A stretch of 64,000 nt of DNA from Lithodes maja (lineage: Eukaryota > Arthropoda > Malacostraca > Decapoda > Lithodidae). Location: the NCBI GenBank assembly GCA_037953745.1, contig JBAKBP010001423.1:1-64000 (forward strand). The letters are read 5' to 3'. The translations under genes and the position numbers were made by a program. Of this stretch, positions 12,226-20,013 are shown one piece after another. Every line of letters starts with the position of its first letter. The stretch's first letter is position 1. The notes beneath the pieces are model-generated. The model saw only the letters and a program-made list of their open reading frames with translations. It had not been told where the DNA came from and searched no databases.

Positions 12226-12524
12226 GATAACAAGAGAGGGTCGCTCATGCGCACGTTCGACAGGGATCTGCACATGACGGAACACGGGATGGGCCTTAAG
12301 CGGAACTAAGGTAAACCCCTTTTTCTTCTCTTCTATGCTTTTTTCACCTTCGGTGGTAGTTTTGGTTAATGTACAACGTCTCCTAGAGCAAGATAAGGAG
12401 TAGACTCTAGACGTTTTCTTTTTAACCGCGGTTGGAATGACGACATAGCAGTCAAAATAGACAAGTCGTCATTGCAATTAGGTTAATAGCCTTGACGTTG
12501 GATTTGCCAAGACTACTAACAAAT
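12226..12524. repeat. Right inverted terminal repeat, copy B
   Basis: This is an approximately 300-base repeat matching the other DIRS termini. It ends with ACTACTAACAAAT and is followed directly by LINE Z coding sequence starting near 12525. Confidence 0.85.
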
Positions 12525-12856
12525 AGTATGTATGAAGCGATGGAGGAAGTGAATGCAGAAAAGGATATAGGAGTAGTGATAGACAATAAGTTAAATTTCT
12601 CAGAACATTTAGCGGAAAAGATAAATAAAGCCAATAGAATTGTAGGGCTGATAAAGAGGACATTTGTGTCACTTGACGAAGAAATCTTCAGGAATCTCTA
12701 TACAGCGCTGGTTAGGCCGCACCTGGAATATGCGAACCAGGTGTGGGCTCCATATATGGTAAAGGATATAGAAGCAGTGGAGAAAGTGCAGAGGAGAACT
12801 AGCAAGCTGGTACCAACGTTGAAGAATGCGGGCTATGAGCAGAGGTTGAGGACACT
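12525..12856 (+). pseudogene. LINE Z: CR1-like reverse transcriptase C-terminal region (5' half)
   Basis: The plus frame encodes a segment typical of CR1/L2-like ORF2 after the catalytic palm: KDIGVVIDNKLNFSEHLAEK, then TALVRPHLEYANQVWAP and VEKVQRRTSKLVPTLKN. It is cut on the left by the end of DIRS copy B and on the right by the start of copy C. The sequence resumes at 21291. Joining the two edges restores a continuous frame across the copy C insertion point. It is an old element interrupted by DIRS insertions. Confidence 0.85.
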
Positions 12857-12912
12857 GGGAGGTTTGACGTACCTCCCAACCTACCAAATAGGAAAACCTA
12901 CTATTTGGTAGT
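12857..12912. repeat. Left terminal extension with two hairpins, copy C
   Basis: The outer left end extends beyond the ITR homology and contains two stem-loops. One pairs GGGAGGT with ACCTCCC around 12857-12877. The other pairs CTACCAAATAG with CTATTTGGTAG around 12881-12911. The same structure ends copy D (47207-47262). It probably belongs to the recombination site; that role is inference. Confidence 0.7.
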
Positions 12913-13203
12913 AGTCTTGGAAAATCCAACGTCAAGGCTATTAACCTAATTGCAATGACGACTTGTCTATTTTGACTGCTATGTCGTCATTCCAACCGCG
13001 GTTAAAAAGAAAACGTCTAGAGTCTACTCCTTATCTTGCTCTAGGAGACGTTGTACATTAACCAAAACTACCACCGAAGGTGAAAAAAGCATTAGAAGAG
13101 AAGAAAAAGGGGTTTACCTTAGTTACCGCTCAAGGCCCATCCCGTGTTCCGTTATGCGCCGATCCCTGTCGAACGTGCGCATAAGCGACCCTCTCTTGTT
13201 ATC
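12904..13203. repeat. Left inverted terminal repeat, copy C
   Basis: This is the inverse of 20989-21290 over about 300 bases. In the 50-base inner segment compared (13141-13190), the two ITRs of copy C are identical, including variants not found in copy D. Confidence 0.85.
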
Positions 13204-13266
13204 ACATCTCACGCTAGCAGAAGAACGCGGATGGGCAGGGGTCCGGAGTGAGGGAGGGTAATATGT

Positions 13267-13380
13267 ACGTTGGATTTTCCAAGACTACTACCAAATAGTA
13301 GGTTTTCCTATTTGGTAGGTTGGGAGGTACGTCAAACCTCCCAATTTGTTAGTAGTCTTGGCAAATCCAACGTCAAGGCT
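13267..13380. repeat. Internal complementary region (ICR) of DIRS copy C
   Basis: The ICR consists of the reverse complement of the element's left end (13267-13342) followed directly by the reverse complement of its right end (13343-13380). It therefore reproduces the junction that forms when the two ends are joined in a circle, a hallmark of DIRS elements used to complete the termini during replication. It lies between the left ITR and the 3' side of the recombinase frame. Confidence 0.85.
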
Positions 13381-13816
13381 GCATAACAAATAGGAGGAGG
13401 ACATCCAAGCCCAACATACCAAAAAAACCAATGCATAAGACAAAAGTATGAATGACAAAGAAACACAAGGTAAACAAGAGAGTTTAATAAAGCGTGAAAA
13501 ACTGAGGAGTAGCTAAAAAGAGCAGTTTTAACACGTGCCCGTCATTCATATTAATGCAAAATCATAGACTTGTCTTAAACCAAAAAGCACTGTACATAAA
13601 ATCCCTTTTCTTCCAATTGAACAAAAACAAGGAACACAAACTGAAAACACCATTTTCAAAGAGGCAAAAACACTTATGTACTGTATACATATAACATAAT
13701 CCCAAACTTGTAATCCAGTGTTACAAACCCGTACTCCCCCCCCCCCCCTTTTGCAAAGAAAACAAAGTAAAAGAAAGAGTGACAAGGGGGGAAGACCAGG
13801 CAACCTCGCAAGAGCT
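13381..13816 (-). other. DIRS copy C 3' non-coding region
   Basis: This stretch lies between the ICR and the recombinase stop codon. It is AT-rich, with a C homopolymer at about 13736-13748, and is matched in copies B and D. The join between copies A and B falls at the equivalent of 13568. I see no gene in it. Confidence 0.6.
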
Positions 13817-16800
13817 CTAGGAAACACGACGCCCGAGAGCTATCACAGGCCGAGGGGGTCTAACAACGGACATGGAGAGGTAGGAGGAGATGAAGGTATT
13901 GATAGACGACCACAAACCTGCCGAGGCGACGTCAGGCAACGAACGAGTCTGCAGGAACCGTAAGGAGGCAGCAAAGGACCGCACATCGTGTGCAGAACCC
14001 CGACAAGCAGGGTTACTGGCACGAATAACCCGACAAATGTGGCGTCCTATCTGTACCTTCGAAAGCCTCCCACCAGTCTGAGGAGACACCCACACAGCAG
14101 TCCCCGAAGACGGAGCCACAGACTCAACATAAGAGTGCAAGGCCTGCACCGGGCACAACACATGGTGAGTATGCCCACGTTTTAAAGCCTGGATGGTGAA
14201 AGGCTTGAAAACGTGGGTCTCTCTCTCATTCTTGGCAACAAAATGAGGGGAGGGGGCCAACGTGACGACATTCAATGACGGGGAGAATCGCATGCATTCC
14301 TGGGACCGTGACATGGCAGCTAGTTCAGACACCCTATCCCCAGTGGCCAGAGCGACAAGGAAGAGAGTACGCTCCAGCAACTGAACCGGTGTAGTGTCCC
14401 GTGTATATGTGTGTGAAGCCAGAAGGTCCAGAGCACGCCCCAGATCCCACTGAGGAGGGATCTGGCGCGGAGGGGGCCGTTCCCGGAAGGCAGCCTTCAT
14501 GAAGGAATCCAGCTCCTTCGGAGGAACGACCAGCCCAGTGACGGACTCAAAGACCTCCCGGATGGCAGACAAGTGGTTACGTATAGTGTTGACCTGAAAG
14601 CGACGTGTACGGAAGAGGTGAAACAAGTAGTGTAGGACGAGGGAAGGAGAGCTAACAGTCTGGCGAGTGTCCTGTATCCACCTAGTAAAAGACTTCCAGT
14701 GGGACTCGTAAGTCCCCCAAGTCGAAGACGTCCATGAACGCTTCAGGAAGTCAGTCAGATCCCGTCCGTGGACCGGGAGCCACCGTGCCTCACGAACATC
14801 CACGATGCGAAGGCCAACGAGGTCCGTAGGTCGCCAACCTGGCTCAAGTGGAAGTGTGAGAGAGGGAGAGGGACCGGACTCGGGCACCACCGCTTCAACT
14901 GGGAGTACCAAGCCTGGGCCGGCCACAGAGGCGCTATGAGCCAGACTCTGCCGCGGTACAGCCGCAGCCGCGCGAGGACTTTGCACATCAACAGTGTGTC
15001 TGGTGGCGGAAATATGTATATCGACTGCCACCTGCTCCAGTCTTCCATGAAAGCGTCCGGACCCCCCTCCGGAGTACGAGTCCGGAGGGATAGGTATCGA
15101 GGCAACTTGCGCGTCTCCTTCGATGCGAACAAGTCGACCTCCGGAACACCCCAGGAAGCCGCTAGGTCGTCGAATACAGTCTGTTTCATTGCCCATTCTA
15201 CAAGAACGCCCTGTCCTCGCGACAGGGCGTCCGCCCACAGGTTGGCAGACCCGGGCAGGTAGGAGGCGTGCAGGGAGATGTTGTGTCGGTTCGCGAGGAA
15301 GAACAACTTCTCGGAGATCCCCAACAGAGTCAAAGACCTGGAGGACCCCTGCTTTTGGATACAGTGGACAGCTGTCTGATTGTCCATCCTGAAGGCCACC
15401 GACAGGCCCCGAAGGGCCAGCGCGTGGTCCCGCAGAAAGAACAAGGGAACCAAGAGTTCGAGGGCATTGATGTGTAGGTGTGTGTGTCCCACCCATCTGC
15501 CGTGTTGTTGACGTCCCAGGTTGGATTGGTAACCCCACCCCACCTCGCTCGACGCATCTGTATCCACCCAGATCGTCGGCGGGGGGGAGGTCCAAGGCAC
15601 AGCCGCAGAGAGCGTGCCCCGAGCAACCCAGTGTCCTAAGTGTCTGTGAATGGAACGCGGGATCGGCATGAGCCGATCCATATGGACCAACGGAAACACC
15701 CTGTTGCCCATGAGGATTAGGCGGCGCAGCCTGAGCCTCCCTAAGGGAATGGTCAGAGCAGCCCAATTGAGGGAACCCACTAACGAGTCCCAGATCCTCC
15801 TCGTGAGGGAGACCGAGTGCAACACGGCGAAAATCTTCCTGCGAAGTTTCACCGCGTTTGGCTGACTCTGGGTAACCGTAGCGTTGGTCAGATCCCATTC
15901 GAGACCTACCCACGTCACGACACGCGACGGGGTCAGGCGGGACTTGGGAATGTTGATGTTGAACCCTAACTGTGTGATGTGTCGAACTACGGTGAGGGTG
16001 TCGCGAACGCAGTGTTCTAGGGTGTCTGAAACTATCAACCAATCGTCCAAGTAAAACAGGATCTGGAGGCCGCCCCTGAGGAGAGGATCCAGAGCCTGCT
16101 TCACCAGTTTCGAGAAGATCCGCGGCGCGATGTTGAGACCGAAGGGAAGCCTGTCGAACATGAACACGCGATCGGAAGTCCGAACGGCCAAGAATCGCTG
16201 GAAACGAGGATGTATAGGGACGTGCCAATACGCATCCTTGAGGTCCAGCGACACTACCCACGACAGAGGCCGCAGGGCCAGTCGTACCTGGTGCACCGTC
16301 AGCATCCGAAATCGCGTGTTCACGATGTGCCCGTTGAGGGCCGACAGATCCACCACCGGTCGCATCGCGTCGCAGTCCTTCTTCGGTACCAGAAATACAC
16401 GGGAGAGGAAAACCGGGTGACCGGCTTTCACCTCCTTGACGATTCCCTGCTCGTGCATGGAAGTAATCACGGTGGCCACCTCCGAAGAGACAGGCCGGTG
16501 TCGTTGACAAGAGCTGAGTGGGGGTCTGGACTTCCATCTCCAGGTTAGACCCCTCCGTGCAATCTTTCGCCCCCACGTCCCTCGTGGCCATCGAAGGGCG
16601 CAAGGGCGAAAACAACCTGTGGGAGCCCCCGAGATGAGGTGAGCGACCCGGTCGGCGAGGCGAGAAGGAGAACAGGGAGGAGACCGACCCGGAGAACCTA
16701 CACATTTTTTGACGTGGAGGGTCCCCCGGTACGGTCCTTGCGGTCATAAGACCCTCGTTGACCACCCCTACCCCCCCCACCTCGTCGAAAAGGGCGGGAC

Positions 16801-17098
16801 ACCCCATCCCCTGTCCGTCGTGCGTCGGACCCCGTCGAAGTGCGGCCGGAAGTGGAAGGCTGGCCAGCCCCTTCTCGGCGGGGATGAAAGGGAGCAGGAG
16901 CAGAAGTGCGAGGCGGAACCGACGCTCTAGCCGGCAACTTCCCTTTCCTGCGCCCTTTCTTGGCAGCAGCAGTGGCACTAGCACTCCGAGGAGGACCGGC
17001 AGAAGGACGGGACTGCGAAGACCCTGGTCGCGACACAGCGCGTCTTTGCGTGTCGTAAGCAGGGTCCGCCGACAGAGAAGCGTAGCGTTCCCAAGCAT
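13817..17098 (-). CDS. DIRS tyrosine recombinase (YR) frame
   Basis: The open frame spans 1093 codons, but only about the last 310 (from near residue 782, base 14752) look like the recombinase. Core residues are Arg922 in ATGDRVSEL, His1037 and Arg1040 in SAHDVRSFAAS, Trp1063 and the nucleophile Tyr1073 in SSYLSM, matching the R-H-R-W-Y pattern of DIRS recombinases. The enzyme would integrate the circular DNA copy. The preceding 780 codons overlap the RT/RNase H frame in another register and probably reflect the overlapping-frame architecture of DIRS elements; where translation begins is unclear (frameshift, reinitiation or splicing). Confidence 0.8.
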   Translation of the reverse strand: MLGNATLLCRRTLLTTRKDALCRDQGLRSPVLLPVLLGVLVPLLLPRKGAGKGSCRLERRFRLALLLLLPFIPAEKGLASLPLPAALRRGPTHDGQGMGCPALFDEVGGVGVVNEGLMTARTVPGDPPRQKMCRFSGSVSSLFSFSPRRPGRSPHLGGSHRLFSPLRPSMATRDVGAKDCTEGSNLEMEVQTPTQLLSTTPACLFGGGHRDYFHARAGNRQGGESRSPGFPLPCISGTEEGLRRDATGGGSVGPQRAHREHAISDADGAPGTTGPAASVVGSVAGPQGCVLARPYTSSFPAILGRSDFRSRVHVRQASLRSQHRAADLLETGEAGSGSSPQGRPPDPVLLGRLVDSFRHPRTLRSRHPHRSSTHHTVRVQHQHSQVPPDPVACRDVGRSRMGSDQRYGYPESAKRGETSQEDFRRVALGLPHEEDLGLVSGFPQLGCSDHSLREAQAAPPNPHGQQGVSVGPYGSAHADPAFHSQTLRTLGCSGHALCGCALDLPPADDLGGYRCVERGGVGLPIQPGTSTTRQMGGTHTPTHQCPRTLGSLVLSAGPRAGPSGPVGGLQDGQSDSCPLYPKAGVLQVFDSVGDLREVVLPREPTQHLPARLLPARVCQPVGGRPVARTGRSCRMGNETDCIRRPSGFLGCSGGRLVRIEGDAQVASIPIPPDSYSGGGSGRFHGRLEQVAVDIHISATRHTVDVQSPRAAAAVPRQSLAHSASVAGPGLVLPVEAVVPESGPSPSLTLPLEPGWRPTDLVGLRIVDVREARWLPVHGRDLTDFLKRSWTSSTWGTYESHWKSFTRWIQDTRQTVSSPSLVLHYLFHLFRTRRFQVNTIRNHLSAIREVFESVTGLVVPPKELDSFMKAAFRERPPPRQIPPQWDLGRALDLLASHTYTRDTTPVQLLERTLFLVALATGDRVSELAAMSRSQECMRFSPSLNVVTLAPSPHFVAKNERETHVFKPFTIQALKRGHTHHVLCPVQALHSYVESVAPSSGTAVWVSPQTGGRLSKVQIGRHICRVIRASNPACRGSAHDVRSFAASLRFLQTRSLPDVASAGLWSSINTFISSYLSMSVVRPPRPVIALGRRVS
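14755..16479 (-). CDS. DIRS reverse transcriptase / RNase H
   Basis: The minus frame of 574 codons is open further upstream than the GTG used here, so the true start is uncertain. RT motif A is SLDLKDAYW with catalytic Asp79, and the active-site box is YLDD at 143-146. RNase H follows with DTDAS (Asp306), the Glu of NALELL (Glu341), the Asp of MDNQTA (Asp366) and ADALSR (Asp417). It would copy the element RNA into DNA and remove the RNA strand. It is flanked by gag upstream and overlapped by the recombinase frame. All expected catalytic residues are present, in contrast with copies A, B and D. Confidence 0.9.
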   Translation of the reverse strand: MATVITSMHEQGIVKEVKAGHPVFLSRVFLVPKKDCDAMRPVVDLSALNGHIVNTRFRMLTVHQVRLALRPLSWVVSLDLKDAYWHVPIHPRFQRFLAVRTSDRVFMFDRLPFGLNIAPRIFSKLVKQALDPLLRGGLQILFYLDDWLIVSDTLEHCVRDTLTVVRHITQLGFNINIPKSRLTPSRVVTWVGLEWDLTNATVTQSQPNAVKLRRKIFAVLHSVSLTRRIWDSLVGSLNWAALTIPLGRLRLRRLILMGNRVFPLVHMDRLMPIPRSIHRHLGHWVARGTLSAAVPWTSPPPTIWVDTDASSEVGWGYQSNLGRQQHGRWVGHTHLHINALELLVPLFFLRDHALALRGLSVAFRMDNQTAVHCIQKQGSSRSLTLLGISEKLFFLANRHNISLHASYLPGSANLWADALSRGQGVLVEWAMKQTVFDDLAASWGVPEVDLFASKETRKLPRYLSLRTRTPEGGPDAFMEDWSRWQSIYIFPPPDTLLMCKVLARLRLYRGRVWLIAPLWPAQAWYSQLKRWCPSPVPLPLSHFHLSQVGDLRTSLAFASWMFVRHGGSRSTDGI

Positions 17099-19538
17099 CC
17101 TGCGCGAACAGCCCCGATGTATATAATTCAGAGTACAACAAACCCTGACGAATATCCAAAGGGGCCTTCCGGCAGAACGAGGACCTTACCGTTTGGCGTT
17201 GCCGAGTAGCCTCGCACAAAACCGCCTTCAGCTCGGGAACCAAAGACACCGCGAGCTGAAGGTGGATTCGCCTAACGTGGTCCAAACCCTCGCGAAGATC
17301 GCCAGGTGCAGTCGCCTCGATAAGTCGCAGGTGGTGAACAGAGGTCTGGAGGGAACCTAAAAAACAAGAAAATAAGTTCGCCACCCTCTGCCGCAAGGTA
17401 AAATCCCTGTCGACAGAGGACTTATCTGGGTGGGAAAAGAACGGGTTAGCAATAGCACAAATTTCAAGTTTGGGAGCGCTAATCCAGGACCAGAACTTGC
17501 CATCCAATCCGGCGACAGACACAAGAGGAGGCAAAAGCAGTGACGACTCTGGGGGAGGGATTGAAGAAGATCTGTCGACGGAACGGTTAGCAAACTCTAA
17601 GGCCTCAGCAAACCAGGCCTCCAATGGGAGAGGATTATCAAGGACGACGGACAAGCCAGGCTTACCGTCGTCGCTCAAACCCGTCCCATAGGAGGACAGC
17701 CCCGTCAAAACAGTGAGGGACTGAACATCTTGAAGGATGTCCTGGCGGCTGAAGTCTGACCAGAGCTTAGTACGAGGAGCAGACGGGGGCTTGGGCTTAA
17801 CCGAAAAGTACTGAAGGTCAGTCCTCGTCGGGTAAGCCCGAACCTCCACGTCGGCCACCTGACCATCCTCCCTGATCGCCCTAAACTGCAGTTTATCATT
17901 AAGCTGCACCGACCAGCCCAAAGGTAGGGCCCTCTCACCGGACGGTAAATCGGTAGCACGCCCCGGGTGGGAGGCCTGCACCCCCTTCCAAACAGCCAAG
18001 GAGCCATAGAGGAGAGGCATAGTCCTCGACGGGACCTTGGCCTTCTGGATGGGGGGCAAGCGCGGACCCTGCCCTAGCAGACAGAGGACCCCCGCATGGG
18101 AGACAGCAGGGGGAACCACCTGAGCCAGGGCAGGAGCAGTGCTAGCCGACGACCGGGCAGGAGGGGAAGCAGGGCGAGAGGGAATGTGGTCCACCGCAGA
18201 GGGGAGGGGGACCAAAGCAGGGGCAGGTTGGGTGAGGCGCTGGGGTTGTGTCACCGCCAAGAAGCGCGACAAGAGGGATTCCTGCATCGCCTCCAATCGC
18301 GCGTCGAAGTGTGACACAACCCACCCCTGCAGAGCCGAAAATCGATCCGAGAGAGGCGAACCCCCCGAAGATTGTTCGGCCCGCAGGGGCGAGCGTGAGC
18401 GAGAGCGAGACCCATGACACGAAACAGCAGCGTCGCGGCCCAAAGAAGGCGAGCGACGACCGCCGTGGCGTCCCAGAGGGTCTCGCCCCCGCTCACTAAC
18501 GCCCGAGGGGGAAACATCATCCTCCCCCTCTTCCAGCGACACGTCAGCCCCCGAGAAAGGGGACCCCGAAACCTCGCTATACTCTACCGAGTCAAGCGGC
18601 GGGGTACCCACTCGGGGAGCCGGAAGCCGAAGATCAGGGATCGAAGAAGGAAGAGGAGTAGGATGACGGGAGTGGGAAGGCTGGCCGGGCGAAAGGAGGT
18701 CAGAAGGAGCCGCGGGGGGAAACAAAGCAAGGATCCCCGGGGCTGACAGAACAGGGCGGCCCGACACCGAGGAGGAGGAGGGAGGAACCACCACCTTGGG
18801 ACGAGACCGCGAAGGAAGAAGAGGCACAGAAGCAGGAGAAGTAGGAGGAGAAGCAACGACAACCTGGCGCTCCCCCCTGGACAGAGTAGGAGGAGGGAGC
18901 AGAGGGCCAGCTACATGATGGACGTCCGCCCGCGTGGAGGACACATGAAGAGGATGCCTCATGTGCAGGGGAAGCGGGCGGAAAGTGGTAGAGCCCCGAT
19001 CCGGAGAGGCCAGGGGAGGGCGTACAGGGGCAGAGACGCTAACCCTGGCCGCAGGGCGAGAACCATGACGAGGGCGACGGCCGGAGTCAAGGTCAGCAGG
19101 AGGACGAGGAGGGGCAGCAGAGGACGGACGACGAGGAGAGCGAGAGCGTGGACGGAGCTGAGGATCCTCCCGACGATGCGGCGACCGACCACGGGACCCA
19201 GGAAGAAGGGCCCGAGCAGGAAGAGGGCCAGGTAAACGGCCCCCAGACGGGTCAGGGATGCCCAGGGCCACACGGATCCGGTCATCCACAAAAGCCGGTG
19301 AGCGATGGCCCACAGATCGAATGTGGTGGGAGACCACCGCCCACACGGACTGAAGGGATGCCGAGGCCGCCGCTGCGTCAGAGGAACCAGGGCGATTGTC
19401 CACCACATCCACCAAGTCCATGCACGGACCACACAGCGCAGGGAGGTAGGCCGTAGAGGACACACATTGGGAGTGGCGGAGGCAAGACCGGTGGCACTCC
19501 AAACAAGGGGAGCCACAGCCCTGGCGAAAGCAAGGCAT
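16698..19538 (-). CDS. DIRS gag-like ORF1 protein with N-terminal Cys-rich motif
   Basis: The start is placed at the ATG at 19538, just after a strong splice acceptor, giving about 947 residues. The open frame itself extends further upstream to 19739. The N-terminus begins MPCFRQGCGSPCLECHRSC and carries about eight cysteines plus histidines within 40 residues, suggesting zinc binding. A long Ser/Arg/Pro-rich middle follows, then a more ordered region around AWFAEALEFANRSVDRSS and leucine-rich segments near the C-terminus, ending in a Gly/Arg tail. Position before RT and composition fit a DIRS gag, a nucleocapsid-like RNA-binding protein; the function is inferred. Confidence 0.75.
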   Translation of the reverse strand: MPCFRQGCGSPCLECHRSCLRHSQCVSSTAYLPALCGPCMDLVDVVDNRPGSSDAAAASASLQSVWAVVSHHIRSVGHRSPAFVDDRIRVALGIPDPSGGRLPGPLPARALLPGSRGRSPHRREDPQLRPRSRSPRRPSSAAPPRPPADLDSGRRPRHGSRPAARVSVSAPVRPPLASPDRGSTTFRPLPLHMRHPLHVSSTRADVHHVAGPLLPPPTLSRGERQVVVASPPTSPASVPLLPSRSRPKVVVPPSSSSVSGRPVLSAPGILALFPPAAPSDLLSPGQPSHSRHPTPLPSSIPDLRLPAPRVGTPPLDSVEYSEVSGSPFSGADVSLEEGEDDVSPSGVSERGRDPLGRHGGRRSPSLGRDAAVSCHGSRSRSRSPLRAEQSSGGSPLSDRFSALQGWVVSHFDARLEAMQESLLSRFLAVTQPQRLTQPAPALVPLPSAVDHIPSRPASPPARSSASTAPALAQVVPPAVSHAGVLCLLGQGPRLPPIQKAKVPSRTMPLLYGSLAVWKGVQASHPGRATDLPSGERALPLGWSVQLNDKLQFRAIREDGQVADVEVRAYPTRTDLQYFSVKPKPPSAPRTKLWSDFSRQDILQDVQSLTVLTGLSSYGTGLSDDGKPGLSVVLDNPLPLEAWFAEALEFANRSVDRSSSIPPPESSLLLPPLVSVAGLDGKFWSWISAPKLEICAIANPFFSHPDKSSVDRDFTLRQRVANLFSCFLGSLQTSVHHLRLIEATAPGDLREGLDHVRRIHLQLAVSLVPELKAVLCEATRQRQTVRSSFCRKAPLDIRQGLLYSELYTSGLFAQDAWERYASLSADPAYDTQRRAVSRPGSSQSRPSAGPPRSASATAAAKKGRRKGKLPARASVPPRTSAPAPFHPRREGAGQPSTSGRTSTGSDARRTGDGVSRPFRRGGGGRGGQRGSYDRKDRTGGPSTSKNV

Positions 19539-19544
19539 CACAAC

Positions 19545-19670
19545 CTGCAATGGAAGAACACACAGCATAAGCAGCACGGTGACGGAGTCAGCGAAGAGAA
19601 TGTCCAATAAAAACCAGGGAATGAGCATGGGTAAACAAGAAGACACATGCAAACTGGAAGGCGTACTCAC
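19545..19670 (-). other. Predicted 126-nt intron in DIRS gag leader, copy C
   Basis: On the minus strand a GTGAGTAC donor begins at 19670. A pyrimidine-rich TGTGTTCTTCCATTGCAG acceptor ends at 19545. The first ATG after the junction, at 19538, opens the gag frame. A second acceptor CTTTCTCCATCTTTGCAG ends at 19734, defining a possible 63-nt exon (19733-19671). Splicing is predicted from these consensus sites only. Confidence 0.5.
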
Positions 19671-19870
19671 TCGAAACCGGGAACACTGAGGTAGGCGATG
19701 AGGGCAGGCGATGCTGAAAAGCACAAGCAGAACCTGCAAAGATGGAGAAAGTGTTAAACACCACTCAACACCTCACATGCAGGGCCCTAACTCCATAAAG
19801 TGTAGACGCCAATATAGTAATAGGCAACAATATGACACAAAAAAGGGTCAACAGTGAAAGCCAACTATAA

Positions 19871-20013
19871 CCGCAAATTTGCGGGCCAATGGAGGTAGAT
19901 CCGTACCGACACAAACCTCCCACATCGCCACGCGACCCCCCAGCGACCACCGCAAATTTGCGGGGAGCCGAAACGACCCAGAGGGCCGAATCGAGCACTC
20001 CGCAAATTTGCGG
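19871..20013. promoter_or_regulatory. Triple perfect palindrome in DIRS 5' leader, copy C
   Basis: CCGCAAATTTGCGG occurs at 19871-19884, 19950-19963 and 20000-20013. Order and spacing are the same as in copies A, B and D. Confidence 0.65.

Larger units (their letters stand above)
5057..12524 (-). mobile_element. DIRS retrotransposon copy B (degenerate, left terminus missing here)
   Basis: This is a minus-strand DIRS copy carrying, from high to low coordinate, right ITR, leader, gag, RT/RNase H and tyrosine-recombinase remnants. It starts abruptly at the position equivalent to copy C 13568, so about 700 bases of the left end (left ITR, internal complementary region, spacer) are absent. The simplest reading is that copy A inserted into copy B, leaving the missing piece beyond the window. 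The right end at 12524 abuts LINE Z coding sequence. The coding interior is sense-A depleted as in A and D. Confidence 0.85.

Noticed and set aside
1..12524. A-to-I (ADAR) editing as sole cause of adenine loss
   Set aside because: Many changes are A to C or A to T, which deamination of adenine does not produce. It may still contribute to the T/C differences between A and B.
1..12524. RIP-like or APOBEC-like C-to-T hypermutation
   Set aside because: The direction is opposite: the region becomes GC-rich, and G/A transitions are nearly absent between copies A and B.
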